This document shows positions 24,652-33,051 of a DNA stretch of 64,000 nucleotides, in pieces; within the stretch, counting starts at the first letter, position 1; each line of letters opens with the position of its first letter. Source of the stretch: Blastocatellia bacterium UBA7656 (lineage in GTDB: Bacteria > Acidobacteriota > Blastocatellia > UBA7656); assembly GCA_002483445.1 (NCBI GenBank), contig DLHY01000047.1, positions 75,366-139,365 of the forward strand, read 5' to 3'. The notes under the pieces were generated by a model that saw nothing but the letters and a program-made list of their open reading frames with translations, did no database searches and was not told where the DNA came from. The translations under genes were made by a program, and so were the position numbers.

Positions 24652-24942
24652 ATGGCAGCTAAGAAAATGACGAAGACTCAAATTCAAACGGAGCTTGCAG
24701 AAGCAACCGGCACGAACAAGAAAGTCGCGGCACAGTTCCTCGATTCGTTGTGTTCGATTGCATATCGCGAAACCAGGAATAACGGAGAGTTCACTATTCC
24801 GGGCATCGGCAAACTGGTCAAGAAGGAAAGCAATGCGCGAGTGGGCCGCAACCCCGCAACCGGCGAGCCTATCAACATCCCGGCCAGAACGAACATCCGC
24901 TTCCGCGTCGCGAAGGCTGCGAAGGACTCCGTCCTCGGCTGA
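24652..24942 (+). CDS. HU-family DNA-binding protein
   Basis: The 96-residue protein has the full HU/IHF fold: helices MTKTQIQTELAEATG and KKVAAQFLDSLCSIAYRET, the beta-arm start GEFTIPGIGKLVKKE, and GRNPATGEPINIPARTNIRF, which forms the DNA-wrapping arm with its conserved Pro. HU proteins bend DNA and organise the nucleoid. AAGGAG before the ATG fixes the start. A leader of roughly 165 nt with a candidate promoter and an intrinsic terminator precedes it, which may tune expression. The central NNGEFTIPGIG is slightly different from classical HU but common among related bacterial paralogues. Confidence 0.96.
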   Translation: MAAKKMTKTQIQTELAEATGTNKKVAAQFLDSLCSIAYRETRNNGEFTIPGIGKLVKKESNARVGRNPATGEPINIPARTNIRFRVAKAAKDSVLG

Positions 24943-25077
24943 AAACAATAGCTTATGAAAACAGGTCCGGCCTGTTGCTTCATCTCGTTAATCCCGGAAT
25001 AGCTGTACTGCGGCGGCCCGTCGAATTCTCAAATGGGCTTAATACTAATGATCTCGGTGGGTCGTCGCAGCGCATCA

Positions 25078-25227
25078 CAGTTTTCAGTTTTCAGTTTTCA
25101 GTTTTCAGCTTTTCATCGCTACTGGGCTAGTTGGTCGAACTCGTGAAAGACTCCTCCGAACAAGGAGTCAAAAAACAGAAGTCAGGGCTCGGAATAAAAC
25201 AACTGAAAACTGAAAACTGAAAACTGA
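25078..25227. repeat. Inverted TTTTCAG heptamer arrays ending at the Nudix start codon
   Basis: CAG plus four TTTTCAG units (25078-25108) face AACTGAAAACTGAAAACTGAAAACTGA (25201-25227) across about 90 nt. The right arm runs directly into the ATG of the Nudix gene, so a folded transcript would mask that start. The intervening bases show no gene. Confidence 0.85.
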
Positions 25228-25674
25228 ATGCCTTATAAGCAACCACGATCAGTTCAGGTTGTCGTCTTCGCCGAAAGCGATGCAGGACGCCTGTATCTTC
25301 TGCTCCGCCGCGTCGCCGACCACGGCGGATTCTGGCAGTTCGTCACAGGCTCAGTTGAAGAAGGAGAAACTCATCTTCAGACGGCGGTGAGAGAAGTCTC
25401 TGAAGAAACGGGCATCCTTTGTCGAGAGAGCGATGTGATCGATCTTCACTTAATCAACACTTTCGAAATATCGCCGCTGTGGCTGAAGAAATATGCTCCG
25501 GGAGTGACCCGGAACGAAGAAGTCTGTTTCGCTCTCAGAGTGGAAAAGCGCGAAGTATGCCTCGATCCCGTCGAGCATACCGATTGCGTATGGGCTGATT
25601 ATGAATCTGCTCTGAAAATGCTTTATTGGGAGAGCAACCGGAAGGCTCTCGAATCAGTTCGAACGAGTATCTGA
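25228..25674 (+). CDS. Nudix hydrolase, NudB-like
   Basis: The 148-residue protein has a complete Nudix box, GSVEEGETHLQTAVREVSEETGI, that fits GX5EX7REUXEEXGU. The preamble VQVVVFAESDAGRLYLLLRRV and the FWQFVTG strand are close to dihydroneopterin triphosphate pyrophosphatase (NudB) and related nucleotide hydrolases. It would remove pyrophosphate from a nucleotide-like substrate using magnesium; a role in folate synthesis is possible but not shown. The ATG directly follows a heptamer repeat array, with no classical ribosome site. It ends two bases before the convergent LptFG gene. Confidence 0.9.
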   Translation: MPYKQPRSVQVVVFAESDAGRLYLLLRRVADHGGFWQFVTGSVEEGETHLQTAVREVSEETGILCRESDVIDLHLINTFEISPLWLKKYAPGVTRNEEVCFALRVEKREVCLDPVEHTDCVWADYESALKMLYWESNRKALESVRTSI

Positions 25675-25675
25675 T

Positions 25676-28180
25676 TTACGTCCTCGTCTTGAGCAAAAGG
25701 TAAAGCCCGCCTGCTCCGAACAAAAGATTCGGCCCCCACGCAGCGAGCGTGGGCGGAAGGATTTCATATCGGCCCATCTGCTCGAAGAGCCCGAGCGATC
25801 CCCAGTAGGCCAGGCCGATGGCTATGCCTATCGTGATTCCATAAAGCGCGCCCCGCTTGCCTACCGTAAAAGAGAAAGGCAAACCCACTATCGCCATGAC
25901 GAGACAGGCGAGCGGAAACGCGAACTTGGTTTGAAGCGAGATGCGCAGGTCCAACACATCGAAGCCCATCTGCGACAGGTCGCTTATTTTTCTGCGCAGT
26001 TCTGCGAGAGTCAGCGAAGACGACCCGCGCGAGTCTTTCCTGAAGTATTCAGCTTCTTCGGCAAGGCGCACCCGACGTTCTCCGAACATCTCATAGTTTG
26101 TGAGCTTATCTCCTTCAAACTGCCGTTCCCATCCGGCCTCCAGCACCCATTCGCGAGTCTGGCGATCAAAGTGAGCCTTGCGCGCATACAATCGCCGCTT
26201 TATCCCGAAAGGCTCGCGCGCCAGATCGATTATGTTGAGCCGCAGAAAAGTATTCGAGTTCAGATCGAAGTAAGCGTAGTTGAATATCCGCGAGTCCAAT
26301 CCGAAAATCCACTGATTGGTGGTTTGAAAGAAAGTCTGAGGAGGCTCCTGCCCCTTGCGAATCAGGTATCGCAGATTGTTCTGCCTGCGGTTGGTGAAAG
26401 GGAGTATATAGTCCTGATTGAAAAACACCACAGCCGACAGCACGACGGAAATGAGAAGGACGGGCGCGGCTATTCTGAAAATCGATTGCCCGGACGCTTT
26501 GAGCGCGACCAACTGGCTCGTCTTCTGAAGCACTCCGAAAGTGATCATAACCGCCACGAGCGCCGCAATCGGAGTCATGTAATTGACGATCATCGGCAGC
26601 AGAAAGAAGAGATAATCCGCCACCACCACCCATTCGATGTTGTTGCGCGTGATGTATTCCAGAAGCTGAAAAAGAGTGATGATCAGAAACAGCGCGGAAA
26701 ATCCGCCGAGTATGTAAAAAAAGAATCGCGAAAGGTCGCCCAGCACCAGTCGATCAACAAGTTGAGGCAGGCGGAACATCCTCCTTCTTCCGGGCCTTGA
26801 GCTTGCTGCCCGTTCGGGGCTGATGGAATCCGCTAGTGAATCGAGGCTGGATTTCTGCTCATCTTCAGATCGCTGTTTTATTTCTTTTCGGGAAGCGAGA
26901 GCATGGCGCAGACTGCTCAGAACGTGCAAAGGATCCGATCCCGGCCTGCGCTGCAACAAAATAGCGGCTATGCCGAGGGCTGCCAGAATGATATTGGCCA
27001 GCCACACTCCAAGCCACACGGGCAGCCTGCCTGTTCCGGCTCCGTGTTCGCCCCAGAGCGCGACCAGATAATAAAAAACGGTTATGGCCAGTCCCAGCAG
27101 AAGCCCGAACGAACGGCCTGCGCGGACGTTGTTGATGCCGAAAGCGACTCCAATAAGCGCGAACACGAGACAGGCGGCGGGCAGCGAGAGGCGGCGATGA
27201 ATCTCCGCCTGCCATTCGCGTCGCTCGTCAGCGGGAGGCGTATGACGAATCAACTCTCCCCACTGCATCTCCCGGATATTTTGTTCTTCCCTGTTCCCGG
27301 CGCTTTGAACTTCGTTGTTGCCGCCCGCCACTTCTATGCCGAGAGTCATTTCCTGAAATCCGAGTGCGCCGTAACTCTGGCTGCCGCGATTCTTCTTCCT
27401 GCCGCGGTCTTTATCTTTTTCATCCCCGCTGCCCGCCGCTACCGCAGAGTCGTCTGGCTCGTCGTCTGAGGAGTCGTTCGAATCCTGATTCTGAGAGTGT
27501 TTCGATGAACTCAACTGATGCACGAAGCCATGTTGAAGGTGGAGTTCGGGCATTTCAGACCTCTCGCCCTGGCGAAGCGATCCGGTCGTCGCCGTGTATA
27601 TCTTCATGTCGCCCTGCTCGTCGCCTAAATCGACTACGAATATGTTATGCCAGAGGCTTTCGGCTCGGTCTATGTCCTCGATGTAGAGAACTTTCTTTGG
27701 CAGACTCTCTTCGAATACGCGGGGTTTGATCTGGGTGTTGAGACCCTGAAAGATCAGCGATTGATTATTCTTCAACTTCGATAGATTCGAGACCGACTGA
27801 GGCAATCGGTTGAAAGTCAGATAAACCATCACCGACACTGTTGCCAGAGCGAGAATCGATATGGGGCGGAGCAATCGGAAGCGGCTCACTCCGCTTGCTG
27901 TAAGCGCGATGATTTCGCTGTCGCCCGAAAGGCGACTCAATCCGACGAGCGTGCCGACGAGCATCGAGATGGGGAGAGTGAAGACTAAAATGTTGGGCGC
28001 GAGCGCGGCCATCAATTCGATGAGCGCCTGAAGAGGAAGTCCTTTGCGGGAAGATACGACGAGCAGTTCAGTGAATCGGCTCGCTTCGTGCGCGAATATG
28101 ATGGCCGTCAGGACGAGAAGGCTCAACAGCACGAAAGGAAGAATCTCGCGGAGTACGTATCGATCAATAAGCCGAAGCAC
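25676..28180 (-). CDS. Fused LptF-LptG permease of the lipopolysaccharide export system
   Basis: This 834-residue protein holds two YjgP/YjgQ-family permease units in tandem. Each starts with the same pattern: DRYVLREILPFVLLSLLVLTA near residue 5 and DRLVLGDLSRFFFYILGGFS near residue 475. Each has a set of N-terminal spans, a periplasmic beta-jellyroll region, and C-terminal spans with LPAACLVFALIGVAFG or FPLACLVMAIVGLPFS. LptF and LptG normally form a heterodimer with the LptB ATPase that extracts lipopolysaccharide from the inner membrane. Here one chain carries both. A long, charged Asp/Lys/Arg insert lies near 235-265. The GTG start is the first candidate. lptB and lptC are not in the window. 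Confidence 0.92.
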   Translation of the reverse strand: MLRLIDRYVLREILPFVLLSLLVLTAIIFAHEASRFTELLVVSSRKGLPLQALIELMAALAPNILVFTLPISMLVGTLVGLSRLSGDSEIIALTASGVSRFRLLRPISILALATVSVMVYLTFNRLPQSVSNLSKLKNNQSLIFQGLNTQIKPRVFEESLPKKVLYIEDIDRAESLWHNIFVVDLGDEQGDMKIYTATTGSLRQGERSEMPELHLQHGFVHQLSSSKHSQNQDSNDSSDDEPDDSAVAAGSGDEKDKDRGRKKNRGSQSYGALGFQEMTLGIEVAGGNNEVQSAGNREEQNIREMQWGELIRHTPPADERREWQAEIHRRLSLPAACLVFALIGVAFGINNVRAGRSFGLLLGLAITVFYYLVALWGEHGAGTGRLPVWLGVWLANIILAALGIAAILLQRRPGSDPLHVLSSLRHALASRKEIKQRSEDEQKSSLDSLADSISPERAASSRPGRRRMFRLPQLVDRLVLGDLSRFFFYILGGFSALFLIITLFQLLEYITRNNIEWVVVADYLFFLLPMIVNYMTPIAALVAVMITFGVLQKTSQLVALKASGQSIFRIAAPVLLISVVLSAVVFFNQDYILPFTNRRQNNLRYLIRKGQEPPQTFFQTTNQWIFGLDSRIFNYAYFDLNSNTFLRLNIIDLAREPFGIKRRLYARKAHFDRQTREWVLEAGWERQFEGDKLTNYEMFGERRVRLAEEAEYFRKDSRGSSSLTLAELRRKISDLSQMGFDVLDLRISLQTKFAFPLACLVMAIVGLPFSFTVGKRGALYGITIGIAIGLAYWGSLGLFEQMGRYEILPPTLAAWGPNLLFGAGGLYLLLKTRT

Positions 28181-28358
28181 CGTCAGAGTCTAGCACGCGC
28201 GCATGAGCGATTCAATAAGCAGGCAAATGGACGTGAGGTGACGCAGGATTGAAGACTGTCTGAATTAGAGAGCAGGCAATGGCTTCGCCGGATATGTCGG
28301 GGGTATAATGCCTGCTGTCGAGCAGCGAACCGCTTACGCGAAGAGAAGGACTAAATAA

Positions 28359-28790
28359 ATGCCAGAGACTATCACTCTTACGATCCCGGATCACGTTTTC
28401 GAACCGATTCAACGTGTCGCCGAGGCTACCCATCAGCCGGTTGAAAATCTCCTTCTAACCGCGCTGCAGGTTTCCTTGCCGCCGCTCGAAGGGCTATCCT
28501 CTGAGTTCGTCGAGAGCCTGACTGCGCTGGAGACGCTCGACGATCAGGCGCTCTGGCAAGTGATGCGCGAGAGAGTGCCGATGGATGAGCAACAACGGCT
28601 TCATGCATTGCTGGAGCGGCATCAGTCTGGCTCACTAACTGAAGATGAGCGTGAGCAACTCACCTCTCTACAGCAGCGCGCTGACCTGGTGATGTTGCGC
28701 AAGGCCCGCGCTGCAGTCCTGCTGCGCTTTCGTGGCAAACGCATCCCGACGCTGGCCGAACTGGATCAGGAAACCCCTCCGAACCCATGA
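28359..28790 (+). CDS. Small helical protein paired with an HNH nuclease
   Basis: The 143-residue protein begins ITLTIPDHVFEPIQRVAEAT, which looks like a ribbon-helix-helix-type beta strand and helix. A Leu/Glu/Gln-rich helical region (WQVMRERVPMDEQQRLHALL) and a basic tail follow. The stop overlaps the ATG of the HNH gene by four bases (ATGA). Such translationally coupled pairs suggest the first gene restrains or guides the second. I cannot name a family, and an antitoxin role is inference. AAGGAC before the ATG supports the start. Confidence 0.8.
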   Translation: MPETITLTIPDHVFEPIQRVAEATHQPVENLLLTALQVSLPPLEGLSSEFVESLTALETLDDQALWQVMRERVPMDEQQRLHALLERHQSGSLTEDEREQLTSLQQRADLVMLRKARAAVLLRFRGKRIPTLAELDQETPPNP

Positions 28791-29221
28791 GCCGATCTCG
28801 CCGCAAGGTTCCGGTTAGACTGGCCAGGCGCGTCAGGCAGCAGGCGTGTAATCGGTGTGGATATTGCCTGTCGAGCGAAACGCTCATCGGCGCGGCGATG
28901 GAGATTGAACACCTCATCCCTCACGCTTTGGGCGGGCAGACCATCGAAGAAAACCTGTGGCTTTCCTGCCGCCGATGCAATGAATTCAAAGGCGCTCAAA
29001 CGCACGCGCTCGACCCTGAGACCGCCGAGCATTTTGCTCTGTTCGATCCGCGCCAGCAAATCTGGGACAAGCATTTCCGCTGGAGCGAAGATGGCGCCTC
29101 AGTCATCGGCATCGCTTCAACGGGTCGGGCCACAGTTGTCGCTCTCAGACTGAACCATCCGGTGATTGTCACCACTCGCAGGTTATGGGTGAGCGTCGGA
29201 TGGTGGCCTCCCGGTGAATGA
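28787..29221 (+). CDS. HNH endonuclease domain protein
   Basis: The 144-residue protein has zinc-binding Cys pairs (CNRCGYC and CRRCN) around the HNH core EIEHLIPHALGGQTIEENLWLSC, where the EH and the later Asn and His supply the metal-dependent nuclease site. The C-terminal half (HFRWSEDGASVIGIASTGRATV) is common in this subfamily. It probably cuts DNA. It is translated after the preceding small gene by a four-base overlap. A decayed avd-like gene and an IS remnant lie nearby, so this is an accessory patch. Whether it acts in defence, mobility or as a toxin is not decided by the sequence. Confidence 0.9.
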   Translation: MSRSRRKVPVRLARRVRQQACNRCGYCLSSETLIGAAMEIEHLIPHALGGQTIEENLWLSCRRCNEFKGAQTHALDPETAEHFALFDPRQQIWDKHFRWSEDGASVIGIASTGRATVVALRLNHPVIVTTRRLWVSVGWWPPGE

Positions 29222-29377
29222 AACTGATTAAATCCCCAGGACGCGCGCTGTTCGAGGGTAATTGAGAAAGCGCGGGATTCTCACCTTTGTGTAGTCTTTC
29301 TTGAATCACACATTCTCCGCTGGTAGCATTCCGTCCGGCCTCGGCTGATCGAAACTTCGCGCCGGAGGATCCTTTCG

Positions 29378-29536
29378 GTAATTCAGAAAACTTATGTTCT
29401 GATCAAATGGTATGTGCCGATACTCAACCGTCTTACACGTGATCATAAGTTCATGCTTGGAGACAGAATCGTATCAGGACTCTATGACCTGCTCGAAGGG
29501 TTGCCCGATGCTCTTTACACCAGGAACAAGTTCTGA
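29378..29536 (+). pseudogene. Truncated avd-like gene (four-helix-bundle accessory protein of diversity-generating retroelements)
   Basis: Frame translation gives VIQKTYVLIKWYVP, then ILNRLTRDHKFMLGDRIV and SGLYDLLEGL, ending KF-stop. This fits the first two helices of the bacterial Avd family, whose members are about 115-120 residues. Only 53 codons remain. GGAGG lies about 10 nt upstream, but the expected start position reads TCG/GTA, so no start codon remains, and the C-terminal half is missing. I found no reverse transcriptase, template repeat or variable repeat in the window. The rest of the 29222-29723 gap shows no gene I can support. Confidence 0.82.
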
Positions 29537-29723
29537 TGAGCAGCAGGAGTAATTTCATCACCATCTGGTTTTTTCGGCAGCGTCCCGTATTCTGCTTCTC
29601 AATCATTCGCATATAATCAATGACGTGCGCCTCTCGGTCATTGACTGCGTAACATCAGAGACGTAGTATCGAACCTGTCGAAACCGGAATTGCAAGTGAC
29701 CCCGCAGAACAGAAAGTAAAAAA

Positions 29724-30944
29724 ATGGTAAGGAACAGAATCATCCATCTCGCATTAGCGGCGCTGTGCATAGGGTATTTATCTGCTGCACAGGCCACACA
29801 GAAACCATCAACCCAAAAAGAGCTTGCGACAGTGCCGCTTTATGTTGAGTTCAACCGTCCCTTCGTCGATCTGGAATTCACGCGCCCTGATGGCAGTATA
29901 AGAAAAGCACGATTCTGGGTCGATACCGGCGGCGGCGGTTTCATTCTGACGGAGCCGCTGGCGAAGGAATTGAACTTGAAACTGGGCCAGGTCTTTTCGG
30001 AAGAAGGCGAGAAGATGGCTCTCATCGATCCGCCGCAGGCAAGCATCGGCGGAATGCCTCTTGACCTGAAAGACGCACGCGCGTTTGTGATAATCGGCGC
30101 GAAGAATATTATGCCGGGAGTCAATGCCGAAGGGCTTTTCCCCGGACATATCTTGAGGCGCTATCACGTCATCTTCGATTATCCCGGTCGCAAATTTACA
30201 CTGGCAAAACCGGGCGTCTTAAAGCCACGCGGCGTTCAGTTGCCTTCACCTATTGGTAGCACAGGTTTCCCAAGAATCGAAGCGACCATCGCCGGGGAGA
30301 CTTTCGGATTCCTCCTCGACACTGGCGCATCCTTCACGATGATCTCTCAGGAGCTTCTCAATAAATGGGCAAATCAACACGCTGATTGGCCGAAGGTGAC
30401 CGGAGCAGTCGGGGCGGCAAATATGGGACTGGGAAATATGGAAGCAAGAGGCTTGCAGTTGAGAATCCCCGATTTTCAACTGGCAACTTTCAAGCTTGAA
30501 GGAATAGGAGCGATCTCTCGTCCTAAGGGAACATTTGAAAACTATATGACCCAGATGATGACATCTCCCATAGTAGGCGCGATTGGCGGAAATGTTCTCA
30601 ACGCCTTTCGAATCGAAATTGATTATGCCAGTGGTGTGACGTATCTGGAGAAGAAAGCATCACCCAATAAATATGATGCTGATATGGTGGGTTTGACAGT
30701 AAGAGCGCAGCCCGATGGCAGCTATCTCGTCGTGGCAGTCTCAAGCCGGAATCCCAAAGAAGTAATAGACGCCGTTCAACCTAAAGACAAACTGATCAAA
30801 GTTGATAAGCTTGAGGTAACAGGCGCGCCTCTTGCAAAAGTGATTGACTCGTTACGCGGAAAGCTGCAAGAGAAACGCACCCTCGTTCTCGAACGCGATG
30901 GCAAATCATTCACCATCGTCGTGCCAGTGGTGCGAATACTGTGA
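29724..30944 (+). CDS. Exported retropepsin-like aspartic protease with PDZ-like C-terminus
   Basis: The 406-residue protein starts with a signal peptide (IIHLALAALCIGYLSAAQA). Two aspartic-protease-like halves follow: FWVDTGGGGFIL near residue 65 and FGFLLDTGASFTMIS near 195, each with the catalytic DTG. The C-terminal 90 residues (DAVQPKDKLIKVDKLEVTG) resemble a PDZ domain, a layout found in bacterial exported aspartyl proteases. It probably cleaves proteins in the periplasm; the substrate is unknown. The start follows an A-rich stretch without a clear Shine-Dalgarno. It stands alone just before an IS-like remnant. Confidence 0.88.
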   Translation: MVRNRIIHLALAALCIGYLSAAQATQKPSTQKELATVPLYVEFNRPFVDLEFTRPDGSIRKARFWVDTGGGGFILTEPLAKELNLKLGQVFSEEGEKMALIDPPQASIGGMPLDLKDARAFVIIGAKNIMPGVNAEGLFPGHILRRYHVIFDYPGRKFTLAKPGVLKPRGVQLPSPIGSTGFPRIEATIAGETFGFLLDTGASFTMISQELLNKWANQHADWPKVTGAVGAANMGLGNMEARGLQLRIPDFQLATFKLEGIGAISRPKGTFENYMTQMMTSPIVGAIGGNVLNAFRIEIDYASGVTYLEKKASPNKYDADMVGLTVRAQPDGSYLVVAVSSRNPKEVIDAVQPKDKLIKVDKLEVTGAPLAKVIDSLRGKLQEKRTLVLERDGKSFTIVVPVVRIL

Positions 30945-30946
30945 TG

Positions 30947-31275
30947 ACTCCCCTTCCTAAAGGAAGGAGCTTGCGATGGATTTTCACCAATGCTATCTCA
31001 TCCGAGAGCAAACTTCTCAGTCTGTTTTGTTTCTCTACAAAGCGTTCTAACTTTTACGTTGAGGACTTCACTCAACAACGCCCTAGTCAGAGTTTCAAAG
31101 AGCCGCATCAGGTTAGGCGCCCGTAGCGATTTCAGCTTCCAGGCACTAGCCCAATCGTATTGCCCGCATTATATGCGGAATTGGGTAGCAAGGCAACGCA
31201 GCCGCCTCTAAGCATCGAGCAGATTTCGGCGGCGGCAAATTCATCCCCTACCTGAAGGCAGGGGACTTCTTTGCC
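30947..31275. mobile_element. IS200/IS605-like remnant without transposase
   Basis: The left side carries the hairpin CCTTCC-TAAA-GGAAGG (30952-30967) followed by AGCTTGC. The right side carries a CCCCT...AGGGG hairpin (31245-31264) inside ATTCATCCCC...GGGGACTTC, the kind of end hairpin seen in IS200/IS605/IS1341 elements. An internal CCGCAT-TAT-ATGCGG stem sits within CCCAAT...ATTGGG-like arms near 31150-31185. No TnpA or TnpB reading frame remains. It fits a non-autonomous palindrome-ended relative. Exact boundaries are uncertain. Confidence 0.6.
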
Positions 31276-31336
31276 ATTTTGTTAAAAATATGCGCTGCAT
31301 CTACCAACTACCTCGAAATAAGAAGGAGAATCCCTA

Positions 31337-31609
31337 ATGCCCAAGTATGTCATCGAGCGAGAAATTCCCGGAGCAGGCAATATGACTCCGCAGGAACTTC
31401 AGGCCGTTTCGCAAAAATCCTGTAGTGTACTCAACTCCATGGGGCCGCGCATTCAATGGCTCCAGAGCTTTGTCACCGGAGATAAAATCTACTGCGTCTA
31501 CATCGCCCCCGATAAGCAGGCAGTGCGAGAGCACGCCGAGAGCGGGGGCTTTCCGGCCAATCGCATCTCGGAAGTAAAAACCATAATCGATCCGACGACA
31601 GCGGAATAA
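31337..31609 (+). CDS. DUF4242 (nickel-binding-like) small protein
   Basis: The 90-residue protein (MPKYVIEREIPGAG, then WLQSFVTGDKIYCVYIAPDKQAVREHAESGGFPANRI) has the DUF4242 pattern. This alpha/beta ferredoxin-like family includes a structurally known nickel-binding member. The His in REHAESGG is conserved in the family. Function in the cell is not established. GGAG before the ATG supports the start. It stands alone after the IS-like remnant and 160 nt before the dipeptidase gene. Confidence 0.88.
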   Translation: MPKYVIEREIPGAGNMTPQELQAVSQKSCSVLNSMGPRIQWLQSFVTGDKIYCVYIAPDKQAVREHAESGGFPANRISEVKTIIDPTTAE

Positions 31610-31771
31610 TGAGACAAGTCAGCAAATGGTTTTCGGCAGTGGTCGGTGGAGAATCAAGCCGCAAATAGTTTTCACTCGCTGCGAAGAAAAGTTATTATTG
31701 AGGCTCATCTCGCAAAAACAGTGGACTCAGGCGCATTGCCTCGATGACAAACTCAAGGCAGGAGGCTTCTA

Positions 31772-32992
31772 ATGAAGCGACTGGTCGTCATTATCCCGCT
31801 CTGCTTCTTCATGGTTTCTTTCAACTCGCTCTCTTCGGCTCAAAAGAGCGACCCCGTTTCGGAGCGGGCGCGAAAAATTCATTTCTCTTCCATCGTCCTC
31901 GACACTCACATCGATACCACTCCGAGGCTTGAGACCGACTGGAGGTTCACCGAAGAACATAAGGACGGTCATATCGATCTGCCGCGCATGAAAAAAGGCG
32001 GACTCAACGCGCTATTCTTTTCGATCTATATGTCGGGTACAGTCACCGGCCCGAAAGCCGTCAACGATTCGATCAATCGTATAGCCGCTGTTCACAAACT
32101 CGCCGAAGACATGCCTGATCAAGTCGCCCTCTGCACAACCGCCGATCAGGTTCGTCGCGCCAACCGTCAGGGAAAGATAGCCGCGCTGATGGGCATGGAA
32201 GGCGGCCACATGATAAACAACTCGCTCGCGACCTTGAGAATGTATGCCGCGCTCGGCGTGCGTTATCTCACTCTTACGCACTCCATCAACACCGACTGGG
32301 CGGATTCATCAGGCGATCAACCCCGGCATAACGGCCTGACTGATTTCGGCAAAGAGGTCGTGAGGGAATTGAACCGTTTGGGAGTGATGGTCGATATCTC
32401 GCACGTCTCGGACAAGACTTTTCAGGACGCTTTGGAAGTGAGCCGCGCGCCGATGATCGCTTCGCATTCTTCCTGCCGCGCCCTTTCGGGACACGCCCGC
32501 AACATGACTGACGAGATGATCAAAGCTCTCGCCGCAAAAGGCGGAGTGATTCAGATAAACTATCTGGATCAGTTCATCGATAACACCCTGTTCGAGTACA
32601 TGAAAAAAGCGCAACCGTTTATGCGCGAACTCGCGCAGAAATACCCCGGCAGAGAAAACGCCGCGCGCAGGCGAGAAGAGATGGAACGTCAGTTCGGCCC
32701 CGCGCCTCGCGCAAGCTGGGAGAAGATAATCGAACACATCGATCACGCGGTCAAACTTGTCGGAGTCAGTCACGTCGGCCTCGGGTCGGATTTTGATGGC
32801 GGCAGTATGCCCGCCGGAATGGAAGATGTCACTCACCTTCCGAAAATCACCGAGGCTCTTTTACGAAAGGGCTATTCGGAATCGGACATCAAAAAGATTC
32901 TGGGCGAAAACACTCTGCGACTGCTCGCGGATGTCGAGCGCGTCTCTTCGCAGTTGAAGGCGGAGAGGCGCGGCGGGCAGGCTGCGAAATAA
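31772..32992 (+). CDS. Exported membrane-dipeptidase-like peptidase (family M19)
   Basis: The 406-residue protein starts with a signal peptide (MKRLVVIIPLCFFMVSFNSL). It carries the M19 zinc ligands: VLDTHID (first His/Asp), MGMEGGH (bridging Glu), LTHSINTDW, VDISHVSDKT and ASHSSCRAL (His pair), and SDFDGG (Asp). Enzymes of this family split dipeptides, including D-amino-acid-containing ones, outside the cytoplasm. GGAGG lies close before the ATG. It has no obvious operon partner: the following gene is convergent. Confidence 0.94.
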   Translation: MKRLVVIIPLCFFMVSFNSLSSAQKSDPVSERARKIHFSSIVLDTHIDTTPRLETDWRFTEEHKDGHIDLPRMKKGGLNALFFSIYMSGTVTGPKAVNDSINRIAAVHKLAEDMPDQVALCTTADQVRRANRQGKIAALMGMEGGHMINNSLATLRMYAALGVRYLTLTHSINTDWADSSGDQPRHNGLTDFGKEVVRELNRLGVMVDISHVSDKTFQDALEVSRAPMIASHSSCRALSGHARNMTDEMIKALAAKGGVIQINYLDQFIDNTLFEYMKKAQPFMRELAQKYPGRENAARRREEMERQFGPAPRASWEKIIEHIDHAVKLVGVSHVGLGSDFDGGSMPAGMEDVTHLPKITEALLRKGYSESDIKKILGENTLRLLADVERVSSQLKAERRGGQAAK

Positions 32993-33051
32993 GATCAGTG
33001 ATGAAATACGAATCGGGGCAGCCTCCGGGCCGCCCCGATATCTTTCATCCC

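Noticed and set aside
25931..26800. A 289-codon plus-strand frame within the LptFG gene
   Set aside because: The fused permease reading is unambiguous on the other strand; this frame has no recognisable domain.
29222..29723. A complete diversity-generating retroelement around the avd-like remnant
   Set aside because: No reverse transcriptase gene, template repeat or variable repeat was found in the window.
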